Origin: Butyricicoccus sp.
GTDB lineage: Bacteria > Bacillota > Clostridia > Oscillospirales > Butyricicoccaceae
Assembly: GCA_020025755.1 (NCBI GenBank)
Contig: JAHHRO010000059.1
Coordinates: forward strand, 1-9,483
Direction: 5' to 3'
DNA length: 9,483 nucleotides
Part shown: positions 1 through 5,972 of the stretch, in pieces
Layout of the letters: every line of letters begins with the position of its first letter
Position numbering within the stretch: position 1 is the first letter of the stretch
The notes under the pieces: model-generated
Database searches by the model: none
What the model saw: the letters and a program-made list of their open reading frames with translations, nothing else
Told to the model about the DNA's origin: nothing
Position numbers and translations under genes: made by a program

Positions 1-39
1 ATAGATGGCGTGGTACAGACTGTGTACTATAAAAAGTAA
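1..39 (+). CDS. Possible C-terminal end of a rightward gene (partial)
   Basis: From base 1, frame 1 reads IDGVVQTVYYKK and then TAA at 37-39. A hairpin that can end rightward transcription begins five bases later, as expected for the tail of a gene whose body lies left of the window. Only 12 residues are visible, so the product cannot be named. Frame 3 also stays open until a TAA at 36-38, so the frame choice is not certain; frame 1 is preferred because its peptide looks like a normal protein C-terminus. Confidence 0.35.
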   Translation: MDGVVQTVYYKK

Positions 40-43
40 TAAG

Positions 44-73
44 AAAATGGACTGCCGTTGCAGTCCATTTTTT
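44..73. terminator. Bidirectional rho-independent terminator
   Basis: A perfect 9-bp stem, ATGGACTGC (47-55) with GCAGTCCAT (60-68), closes a CGTT loop. A run of A (44-47) lies on the left and T68-T73 on the right, so either transcription direction gives a hairpin followed by a U tract. It sits between the putative rightward stub and the convergent MocR gene, and the MocR stop codon (72-74) overlaps the right T tract. Confidence 0.8.
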
Positions 74-1472
74 ATCCCCATGCCTGTGCGAGTACGTCAA
101 CCGCTTGTGTCAGCTGTTCCGATGGGATGCCTGCATATCCAAGGATCACGGTTGCAGGTGGACAGGTAGAAGATGCACCGATATAGTAGCTGGAAAGCCC
201 ATACACGCGTACACCGTGTGCCGCAGCGGAAGAAACCAGCTCCTGCTCGTTCATGCCGTTTTCCATGTGCAGGAGCAGGTGCAGTCCGGCTTCTGTACCT
301 GAAACATGATAGCGTCCGGCAAGAGAGGAACGAGACAGTGCATTCAGCAGGGTATCCAGACGGGCTTTGTACAGGTTGCGGATGCGGTTGACATGCCGCT
401 CAAAGCTGCCGGTCTCCAAAAAGCGTGCAAGGGTATACTGCTCAAAGACTGGTACGGTAGAGGCATAGCCGCCAAAGCGTGCCTGATATGCAGGCAGCAG
501 GCTGCGCGGCAAAGCCAGATATCCAATACGCAGAGAGGGCGCAAGGCTTTTGGCAAAGGTGTTGTGATAAATTACACGGTCATTGTGATCAAGCTCCTTG
601 AGCGCAGGGATGGGGCGCGAAACAAAACGGAACTCTGAATCATAATCATCTTCGATGAGGTAGCGGTCATCCGCCTCGTTTGCCCAACGTAAAAGTGCCA
701 TACGGCGAGCAGCGGAGGTTACGACACCCAATGGGAAATGGTGGGAGGGGGTCAAATAGGCAACAGAGGCCTTGGACGCACACAGGGATTCAAAAGACGG
801 TCCGCCTTCATCAAGCGGAATGGGAACAGTGGCGGCATCGTTCGCCTGAAAGATTTGCCTGAGTTTTGGATATCCGGGGGTCTCGATGGCATAGGTGCGT
901 TTTCTGCCAAGCAGCTGGATGAGCAGCGTGACAAGGTATTCTGAACCGGCACCTACAATGATCTGATCGGGCTCAACGGAGATCCCACGAAAGGCGTAAA
1001 GATATCGGCGGATCTGTTCGCGCAGGGCAAATACCCCCTGCGGCGCAGTCTCAAGCAGTAAGCTGCGGTCATAATCGGTCAGGACCGCACGGGACAGCTT
1101 TGCCCATGTGGAGAATGGGAAACAGTCGGTATCGACTACGTTGGTCTTGAAGTCAAAGGTGAATGCGGAAGGCTGTACCGTGGGGGGGAGCATGGAGAGG
1201 GGCGCAGATGGGATCGGATGAGGGAGTGTGTCAACCTGCTGCACAAAATAGCCGCTGCGCGGAACGGCACGAACATAACCTTCAGCGGTGAGCTGACCAT
1301 AAGCGGTCTCTACCGTGATTTGGCTGACACGCAGATGTGCGGCAAGGGGGCGTTTGGCAGGCAGCCGCTCGCCGCCGGAAAGCTGCCCCGTCATGATATC
1401 ATGCCGGATGGCACGGTAAAGCTGTTCATAGAGTGGGAGTTTAGAATCGTGATCAAGATGATAGGTCAGCAT
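72..1472 (-). CDS. MocR-type GntR-family regulator with aminotransferase-like domain
   Basis: A 466-residue protein, the usual length for MocR/GabR/PdxR regulators. Residues about 10-78 form the GntR winged helix, recognisable from LPLYEQLYRAI, a KRPLAAHLRVSQITVE recognition region and an EGYVRAVPRSGYF wing. The rest is a fold-type I aminotransferase-like domain with EDDYDSEFR (274-281) and the PLP-lysine motif NTFAKSLAPSLRIGY, in which K308 is the expected Schiff-base lysine. The family binds PLP or PLP-amino acid adducts and controls vitamin B6, GABA or amino acid genes; the target here is unknown. The reading frame is open 43 codons further upstream, but the ATG at 1470-1472 was chosen because GAGGTG lies 4 bases before it, the protein then starts as family members do, and the longer version would run into the marR coding end. 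The gene converges on the terminator at its 3' end. No divergent target gene adjoins it, so its regulon cannot be inferred from context. Confidence 0.9.
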   Translation of the reverse strand: MLTYHLDHDSKLPLYEQLYRAIRHDIMTGQLSGGERLPAKRPLAAHLRVSQITVETAYGQLTAEGYVRAVPRSGYFVQQVDTLPHPIPSAPLSMLPPTVQPSAFTFDFKTNVVDTDCFPFSTWAKLSRAVLTDYDRSLLLETAPQGVFALREQIRRYLYAFRGISVEPDQIIVGAGSEYLVTLLIQLLGRKRTYAIETPGYPKLRQIFQANDAATVPIPLDEGGPSFESLCASKASVAYLTPSHHFPLGVVTSAARRMALLRWANEADDRYLIEDDYDSEFRFVSRPIPALKELDHNDRVIYHNTFAKSLAPSLRIGYLALPRSLLPAYQARFGGYASTVPVFEQYTLARFLETGSFERHVNRIRNLYKARLDTLLNALSRSSLAGRYHVSGTEAGLHLLLHMENGMNEQELVSSAAAHGVRVYGLSSYYIGASSTCPPATVILGYAGIPSEQLTQAVDVLAQAWG

Positions 1473-1476
1473 AATG

Positions 1477-1482
1477 CACCTC
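1477..1482 (-). promoter_or_regulatory. Ribosome binding site that sets the MocR start
   Basis: GAGGTG on the minus strand, 4 bases before the ATG at 1470-1472. It matches the 3' half of AGGAGGTG, so the effective spacing is normal. It supports the internal start over the 43-codon N-terminal extension. Confidence 0.6.
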
Positions 1483-1506
1483 GCAGAGTAAAACCGGATC
1501 GTATGG

Positions 1507-1532
1507 AAAACAGCCGCCCACGGGCGGCTGTT
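1507..1532 (-). terminator. Terminator of the MarR-family gene
   Basis: On the minus strand AACAGCCGCC pairs with GGCGGCTGTT around a CGTG loop (1509-1532), followed by a short TTTTCC tail. The stem includes part of the marR stop codon (1531-1533). It lies only 36 bp before the MocR start, so MocR expression needs its own promoter inside this gap or readthrough past the hairpin. I saw no convincing -10/-35 pair for MocR. Confidence 0.7.
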
Positions 1533-1971
1533 AAGATCCTTCTTCTTCAAAAAATGCTTGCAGTTTTTTGAGACTGCTGGCAAGGAGAGCGGTTTCATCA
1601 TCGGATAAATCGCTGAGTGCAGCAGAGATCATCCGCTCGTGAAAGCCCTTGTGATAGGCATATACGGTTTCGCCGCGCGGTGTAAGAGAGATATTAACGA
1701 CACGCTTGTCGGATCCATCTCGAACACGTTGGATGAGACCCTTGTTTTCCAGCTTATCGCAGGCGATCGTGAGGGTGGCGAGTGTGATGCCGAGAAGCTT
1801 TGCAATGGCAGACATCCGGCTGGGCTGATTTGCCCCAATCTTTTCGATGATGTGGATCTCTGTGATGGAGATTTTATCTCCAAGACCGGCGGTGAGGGAA
1901 CGTTCTTCGATTTTGTTAATCCGCGTCCAGATATCAACCAGAAAATTGTTGATCGAATCATGATCGGACAT
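1531..1971 (-). CDS. MarR-family transcriptional regulator, FabT-like
   Basis: A 146-residue winged-helix regulator of normal MarR size. The N-terminal dimerisation helix is INNFLVDIWTRINKIEE (7-23). ISITEIHIIEKIG (34-46) leads into the helix-turn-helix SRMSAIAKLLGITLATLTIA (51-70), and the wing is VRDGSDKRVVNISLTPRG (83-100) with the conserved Asp and Arg. The order INxFLVxIW, KISITEIHIIE and AIAKLLGITLATLTIACDKLE resembles FabT, the MarR repressor of fatty-acid synthesis genes in streptococci and many Clostridia. That is family resemblance from memory, not a search, and no fab gene is in the window. The ATG at 1969-1971 is preceded by AAGGGGGAT at good spacing. The gene has its own extended -10 promoter and a hairpin terminator and appears monocistronic. 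A dyad in its leader could be an autoregulatory site. Confidence 0.88.
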   Translation of the reverse strand: MSDHDSINNFLVDIWTRINKIEERSLTAGLGDKISITEIHIIEKIGANQPSRMSAIAKLLGITLATLTIACDKLENKGLIQRVRDGSDKRVVNISLTPRGETVYAYHKGFHERMISAALSDLSDDETALLASSLKKLQAFFEEEGS

Positions 1972-1988
1972 ATTGATCCCCCTTTTTG

Positions 1989-2002
1989 TTAGTATTCGCT
2001 AA
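1989..2002. promoter_or_regulatory. Candidate operator in the marR leader
   Basis: An interrupted dyad, TTAG-N6-CTAA, lies between the marR -10 box and the ribosome binding site, where a bound dimer would block transcription or early elongation. The inner six bases are not symmetrical, and the arms are only four bases, so this is weak. An ATTTGATT half-site resembling the FabT consensus occurs upstream of the -35 on the minus strand (near 2052-2059) without a matching second half. Confidence 0.25.
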
Positions 2003-2014
2003 TTGAACAGAATA

Positions 2015-2043
2015 AGTATAGCATATCGACAGAAAAAACACAA
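2015..2043 (-). promoter_or_regulatory. Promoter of the MarR-family gene
   Basis: On the minus strand TTGTGT (2043-2038) and TATACT (2020-2015) are 17 bases apart, and the -10 carries the extended TG-C element directly upstream. Transcription would start near 2008, giving a leader of about 36 bases. The surrounding 1972-2100 region is AT-rich and holds no gene. Confidence 0.6.
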
Positions 2044-2102
2044 GGCAAGCAATCAAATTTTGCGGACATATAGGATCAAAATATATAGATTAAAAATGAT
2101 CG

Positions 2103-2130
2103 AAAAGCGGCTGCTCAGGAGAGCAGCCGC
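2103..2130 (-). terminator. Terminator of the queG-ricT operon
   Basis: A perfect 10-bp GC-rich stem, GCGGCTGCTC (2107-2116) with GAGCAGCCGC (2121-2130), has a 4-base loop. On the minus strand it is followed by TTTTCG and then another T-rich stretch. It begins 13 bp after the ricT stop codon and closes the five-gene leftward operon. Confidence 0.85.
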
Positions 2131-2143
2131 GAAAAAGACAGGC

Positions 2144-3325
2144 TTAGTTTTTCGGTGGTTTTTCATTGGAAGCCGAACGACGCTTCGGGGCGCGGCGTGG
2201 ACGGCGGTGCTTTTTTCCATCAGGTGCTTCGGCGTTGTCTTCTGCTGCCTTGGGAGCTGCTTTGACAAGACGAGGACGTTCGGAAGCATCAGCAGCCTGT
2301 CGGCGCGGCGGACGCGGCTGGGTCTGCTTGCTTTCTTCGCTTTGTGGTGCAGCCTTGACGCGGCGGGGTTTTTCGTTGCGTGGACGTATGGGCGGCTCTG
2401 CCACAGCTGCCGGAGTCTGCTCCTGCATGGGATCGATCTCGGGGGTCTTTTGCTGACAGCCGCCGCAGCCGCCGCCATTGCAGCCACCGGTGTTCCCACC
2501 GCTGTTCTTCTTGGCACGGCCAGAGCGGATCATCTGGCACTCTGCACAGGAGAAGGTCTTTGGCTCATCCGGCGAATCCTCCAGCTGTACCTTACAGGTG
2601 CCGCGCAGCATTTGTGTGGACAATACCGTACCACGGCCTTCAGGGGTCTCAACCAGACTTTCTGTCTTTGGGGTTACCTTTTGCAGCTCGGTATAAACTT
2701 CATGCTCGTACTTGAGGCAGCACATGAGGCGTCCGCAGGTGCCCGAGATCTTGGTCGGGTTCAGGGACAGATTCTGATCCTTTGCCATGTTGATGGAAAC
2801 GGGCTGGAAGTCGTCCAGATAGGAGGCACAGCACAGTTCGCGGCCGCAGATGCCCAAGCCGCCGATCATTTTTGCCTCGTCGCGCACACCGATCTGACGC
2901 AGTTCGATGCGTGTGCGGAAAATCGCGGCAAGATCCTTTACCAGATTGCGGAAGTCTACGCGTCCATCTGCGGTAAAATAGAACAGGATCTTGTTGAGGT
3001 CGAAGGTGCATTCGACTGCGACAAGGCGCATATCCAGATGATGCTCCTCGATTTTGCGGCGCGCGATCTGGTGCGCTTCATGTGCCTGACGTTCGTTGCT
3101 GCGCATGATCTCCAAATCGTTTTCCGTTGCGATACGAATGATTTTTTTGAGTGGGGATACAACATCGTCGTCGGGCACATCCGTATTGCCCATCGCACAT
3201 GCGCCACATTCGATGCCGCGTGCGGTTTCTACGATGACATGCTGCCCCTGCTTGACGGTCATACCACAGGGGTCAAAATAATATACTTTGCCGACTCGTT
3301 TGAATCGGACACCAATAACGATCAT
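2144..3325 (-). CDS. ricT: PSP1-domain protein RicT (YaaT) with long C-terminal tail
   Basis: A 393-residue protein; B. subtilis RicT is about 275. The N-terminus (IGVRFKRVGKVYYFDP) and residues to about 220 are the conserved PSP1 region, with two cysteine motifs: GICGRELCCASYL (C160, C165, C166) and TCGRLMCCLKYE (C197, C202, C203). In B. subtilis RicT joins RicA and RicF in the Fe-S containing Y complex, which directs RNase Y processing of mRNAs and affects sporulation, competence and biofilm. SCAEC (C260, C263) follows, then a Gly-rich stretch with C282, C287 and C290, then about 100 residues rich in Lys, Arg, Pro and Ala, including two VKAAP repeats (323-327 and 354-358); this tail is atypical. 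The only in-frame ATG start has its GGAGG 13 bases upstream, further than usual, and a 7-codon ORF ends on the start codon. It is last in the operon, 41 bp after holB, as in the Bacillus holB-ricT order. Confidence 0.93.
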   Translation of the reverse strand: MIVIGVRFKRVGKVYYFDPCGMTVKQGQHVIVETARGIECGACAMGNTDVPDDDVVSPLKKIIRIATENDLEIMRSNERQAHEAHQIARRKIEEHHLDMRLVAVECTFDLNKILFYFTADGRVDFRNLVKDLAAIFRTRIELRQIGVRDEAKMIGGLGICGRELCCASYLDDFQPVSINMAKDQNLSLNPTKISGTCGRLMCCLKYEHEVYTELQKVTPKTESLVETPEGRGTVLSTQMLRGTCKVQLEDSPDEPKTFSCAECQMIRSGRAKKNSGGNTGGCNGGGCGGCQQKTPEIDPMQEQTPAAVAEPPIRPRNEKPRRVKAAPQSEESKQTQPRPPRRQAADASERPRLVKAAPKAAEDNAEAPDGKKHRRPRRAPKRRSASNEKPPKN

Positions 3326-3345
3326 AAGAAAAGTTCATCCTCCAT
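3322..3345 (-). CDS. Possible 7-codon leader ORF overlapping the ricT start
   Basis: In the holB-ricT gap the minus strand reads ATG at 3345-3343, encodes MEDELFL and stops at TGA (3324-3322), so the stop overlaps the ricT ATG as ATGA. A GGTGA sequence lies 7 bases before this ATG. The stronger GGAGG that should serve ricT is inside this mini-ORF. Termination and restart at the ATGA would explain how ricT is translated despite its distant Shine-Dalgarno. It may be chance. Confidence 0.25.
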   Translation of the reverse strand: MEDELFL

Positions 3346-3366
3346 TTTAGGGTCACCGCGTACACA

Positions 3367-4260
3367 TCACTGTGCTGGACGCGGCAGATAGCAAAGGCTG
3401 TACACGCCTGCTGCAAGTACAGCACATTGCAGTGGGGCACTGGCGTTACCATCCATGCGATGGGAGAGCAGTACCAGATGATCATAGACTGCAAGTAATT
3501 TTTGCGTGGATAGGGTACGCGCAAGGGTGCGAGACTCATTGGTAAGTGCCGGAAGCAGGGGAGCGGTTCCAATTGGCGTGAGTACAGCATCGCGTATCGC
3601 CATCCCCAGAAGATCCATTGCCTGCCGAAAGGCAGCTTTGTTCAGCTTGCTGTAATGATTTGCGGCAAGCATCATCCCATATTCATCTGCATGCACCAAA
3701 GCATGTAAAAATGCCTGTGCAGGTTCTAGCAGGGCAGGGTCGTCGGGAAGCGGCATGGGCTGGGGCGCAAGCTGATAGATGGTGCAGCGTGAGCGGATGG
3801 TTTGCAGGAGCAGACCGGACTGCGCGGCAGTCAGGACAAAGAACACATAGCGCGGCGGCTCCTCCAGCACCTTGAGCAGTGCATTCTGGGCACTGGTGTT
3901 CATATGATCGGCACCGTGCAGGATGAAGACCTTGCGGCTGCCATCGTTGGGCAGGATTGCCGCTTCGTCACGGATCTTTCGCGCCTGTTCGACCTTGATC
4001 TCAGCATCTCCGGCTTCGATGCAGATGAGATCAGGGTGCGCATGGTGTGCAAGCTTGCGGCAGGAATCGCATGTGCCGCAGGGATGAGTGCCCGAGCCGG
4101 TACACAGCAATGCGGCTGCAATCGTCTGCGCAAAGGCATAGGTGCTGCTTTCTTCAGAGCCAGACAGTAAAACAGCCTGCGGAAAACGGCGTTCGAGCGC
4201 GGTTCGCAGGCTGGCTTTGAGCGCGTCATTGCCGGGGAGCATATCGAATCCCAGCATCAT
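3367..4260 (-). CDS. holB: DNA polymerase III subunit delta prime
   Basis: A 297-residue clamp-loader subunit. The AAA+ fold begins near residue 5. The zinc-binding cysteines typical of DnaX/delta-prime proteins are C53, C61, C64 and C67 (CTGSGTHPCGTCDSC). The Walker A position reads LSGSEESSTYA and lacks the GK pair, as expected for a non-hydrolysing delta prime. RKVFILHGADHMN (109-121), the NALLKVLEEPP motif (126-136) and the SRC arginine-finger motif (S157-R158-C159) are present. With the delta and tau/gamma subunits it loads the beta clamp during replication. The ATG overlaps the darA stop as ATGA and no good Shine-Dalgarno is visible, so translation is probably coupled to darA; a second ATG directly follows. 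Gene order darA-holB-ricT agrees with B. subtilis, minus yaaR. Confidence 0.93.
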   Translation of the reverse strand: MMLGFDMLPGNDALKASLRTALERRFPQAVLLSGSEESSTYAFAQTIAAALLCTGSGTHPCGTCDSCRKLAHHAHPDLICIEAGDAEIKVEQARKIRDEAAILPNDGSRKVFILHGADHMNTSAQNALLKVLEEPPRYVFFVLTAAQSGLLLQTIRSRCTIYQLAPQPMPLPDDPALLEPAQAFLHALVHADEYGMMLAANHYSKLNKAAFRQAMDLLGMAIRDAVLTPIGTAPLLPALTNESRTLARTLSTQKLLAVYDHLVLLSHRMDGNASAPLQCAVLAAGVYSLCYLPRPAQ

Positions 4261-4580
4261 AATTTTTCAAACTGTTCGACACCCAGCACAAATACCGTGG
4301 CACCGCCGACGGATACCTCGACCGGCATCGGCGGCTGGAAGCCGACTCCGATATTTCCTGTGGTCGGCATGATTTGTTTGCGTGTATTACAGTATTTACG
4401 GATAATATCCATGGCTTCATCCAAGCGGGATTCATCCAAACCGATCAGGATGGTTACATTGCCGGCGCGCAGGAAGCCGCCTGTGGTTGCAAGCTTTGTG
4501 ATTTGAAAGCCGGCTTGCATCAGGTGTCCCATAACACTGTGTGCATCATCATAGTTGATGATCGCGAGCAACATTTTCAT
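4257..4580 (-). CDS. darA: Cyclic-di-AMP-binding PII-like protein DarA/PstA (YaaQ)
   Basis: A 107-residue protein, close to the 109 of B. subtilis DarA. It has the hallmark TKLATTGGFLRAGN motif (28-41), the following VTILIGLD strand, and the C-terminal VEVSVGGATVFVLGVEQF segment. DarA/PstA forms PII-like trimers that bind cyclic-di-AMP between subunits; the downstream target is not established. Of residues reported around the ligand, T28, G35, F36, L37 and N41 are present, while the position that is Arg26 in B. subtilis appears to be Gln26. The frame stays open 12 codons upstream, but the ATG at 4578-4580 is preferred because a perfect AGGAGG lies 8 bases ahead and the protein then starts MKMLLAI like its relatives. 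The stop overlaps the holB start by ATGA, and the gene follows the decarboxylase-like gene by 39 bp. Confidence 0.93.
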   Translation of the reverse strand: MKMLLAIINYDDAHSVMGHLMQAGFQITKLATTGGFLRAGNVTILIGLDESRLDEAMDIIRKYCNTRKQIMPTTGNIGVGFQPPMPVEVSVGGATVFVLGVEQFEKL

Positions 4581-4588
4581 AAGAAAAT

Positions 4589-4594
4589 CCTCCT
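4589..4594 (-). promoter_or_regulatory. Ribosome binding site that sets the darA start
   Basis: AGGAGG on the minus strand, 8 bases before the ATG at 4578-4580. It rules in the short 107-residue start and makes the 12-codon upstream extension unlikely. Confidence 0.8.
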
Positions 4595-4619
4595 TTTGCC
4601 GCTTACATTTACTCAAAAG

Positions 4620-5972
4620 TTACTGAGCGTGCAAAAAAATACGGCTAACGGTATTATAACATTGATTTGTGAGAAATACAATGTGTTGCGCTGTGATTTC
4701 TTCTCCACACCACAGCACCGGAACGCCGGGCGGATAGGGGGTCACAGGGCGTGCGCAGACCATACCGGATCTTGCGTTTGCGAGGGGGATCTCCTGTGCC
4801 GCGCCGAGCATCGCCGTGCGGACGGAGCATACCGGATGCGGTTTTGGGAGGTGTGGGAGCGGCGGTGGGAGCGGCATGGAGCAGACCTCCTCGGAAAGCG
4901 TGATGAGTGCATGCTCTAAGGCTGTCAGATTGTGGGCAAGATCGGCAGGGGTCACGATGCACACGATATTCCGTGCGTCACTCATTTCACAGGCGATCTG
5001 GAAACGCTCATACAGCAGATCGGACAGCTGGTCGCCCGTCAGATCTGTGCCCACTGTGGAAACAGTCAGGCGGCAGGGATCGAGCGTATCCAAACACAGT
5101 GGCATGAACTTGGTCTCCTGAAGACGCAGGCGCAAAGCGTGGACGGCTTGTGCTGTTTGCAGATAGCTGTCATCCTGCTCGAGTGCGTCGCGTGCAAGGT
5201 CAAGGCTGGCAAGGATGGCATAGGAGGGGCTGGAAGTGCCAAAGAGTGCTGCGCCTTCACGCAGTAAATCACTTGGAGTCGTACCGCTCGATAGAAGCAG
5301 GGCAGCCTGCCCTAAGGCGTACAGTGTTTTATGTGCACTCAGGGCGGCAAGATCGGCACCCTGTTCGATGGGACTGGGCAGTCCGACCGCCGGAAAATGT
5401 GCGCCGTGCGCGGCATCAACGAGCAGTTTTGCGCCGTGGGCATGACAGATCGCTGCGATCGCCGGAATATCCTGACAAATACCGTAATAGTTGGGGGAGG
5501 TGATGAGTACGGTTTTGAGCGAGGGATCTTGCGTGAGGGCAGTGTCGATCTCTTTGGGATCGAGTAAGCCGGGGATGCCGTATGGCTCGAGGATGGAGGG
5601 AAAGACAAAGGAGGGCGTGAGATCGAGCAGGGCAGCTGCATGGGCACAGGATTTATGACAGTTTCGATCAAATAGGACCGAACTGCCTGCGCCTGCGGCA
5701 GCATAGAGCATAGCATGGATGCCCTGAGAAGAACCGCCTGTCAAGAAGTGGCAGTCTGCTGCGTGATAAAACCGTGCCGCCTGCCTTTCAGCCGAGCGGA
5801 TCGGACCTTCTCCGGTATATAGATTCCCCGTCTCATAGATCTCGGTAAAGTCGATCGGCAGAATGGGTGAAAAATCAGGCAGGACAGCTTGTCCTTTATG
5901 ACCGGGCATGTGGAAGCGGATGGTATTTTTTTTGGCGAGTGCGGACAACGCCTCGTAAAGTGGTGCGGACAT
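4620..5972 (-). CDS. Orn/Lys/Arg decarboxylase-family PLP enzyme (YaaO-like)
   Basis: A 450-residue fold-type I PLP enzyme of the short, Bacillus-type basic amino acid decarboxylase group without the N-terminal wing domain. Visible motifs are RFHMPGHKG (19-27), an FLTGGSSQGIHAML PLP-phosphate region (76-89), SPNYYGIC (159-166), DAAHGAHF (186-193) and the PLP-lysine motif SAHKTL with K215. The family decarboxylates lysine, arginine or ornithine to polyamine precursors. Substrate cannot be read from sequence, and the YaaO branch near tmk/darA has no firmly known role. The C-terminal domain (about 320-450) is present, with a proline-rich linker PLPPPLPHLP. The ATG directly follows the queG stop (TAA-ATG), and its AAGGAG lies inside the queG coding end, so the two are translationally tight. 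In B. subtilis yaaO is followed by tmk and then darA; here darA comes directly. Confidence 0.88.
   Translation of the reverse strand: MSAPLYEALSALAKKNTIRFHMPGHKGQAVLPDFSPILPIDFTEIYETGNLYTGEGPIRSAERQAARFYHAADCHFLTGGSSQGIHAMLYAAAGAGSSVLFDRNCHKSCAHAAALLDLTPSFVFPSILEPYGIPGLLDPKEIDTALTQDPSLKTVLITSPNYYGICQDIPAIAAICHAHGAKLLVDAAHGAHFPAVGLPSPIEQGADLAALSAHKTLYALGQAALLLSSGTTPSDLLREGAALFGTSSPSYAILASLDLARDALEQDDSYLQTAQAVHALRLRLQETKFMPLCLDTLDPCRLTVSTVGTDLTGDQLSDLLYERFQIACEMSDARNIVCIVTPADLAHNLTALEHALITLSEEVCSMPLPPPLPHLPKPHPVCSVRTAMLGAAQEIPLANARSGMVCARPVTPYPPGVPVLWCGEEITAQHIVFLTNQCYNTVSRIFLHAQ

Noticed and set aside
1473..1601. 43-residue N-terminal extension of the MocR regulator
   Set aside because: It would overlap the marR coding end and run through the marR terminator. 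The internal ATG has a ribosome binding site and gives the family's usual N-terminus.
2144..2450. Frameshifted or fused gene at the ricT C-terminus
   Set aside because: The tail is in the same frame, is uniformly basic and proline-rich, and ends just before a strong terminator, so it is a tail, not a fusion to a second gene.
3339..3345. An out-of-frame start at ATGAAC right after the GGAGG in the ricT leader
   Set aside because: The GGAGG has no spacer to that ATG, and the resulting frame has no resemblance to any protein and lies inside ricT.
2003..3391. A 462-codon open frame on the plus strand antisense to ricT
   Set aside because: It is the shadow of ricT, runs through the ricT terminator hairpin, and encodes no recognisable domain. 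The codon bias of the basic ricT tail explains its length.
4581..4616. 12-residue N-terminal extension of DarA
   Set aside because: A perfect AGGAGG lies inside the extension at the right distance from the ATG at 4580, and homologues begin at MKxxxAI.
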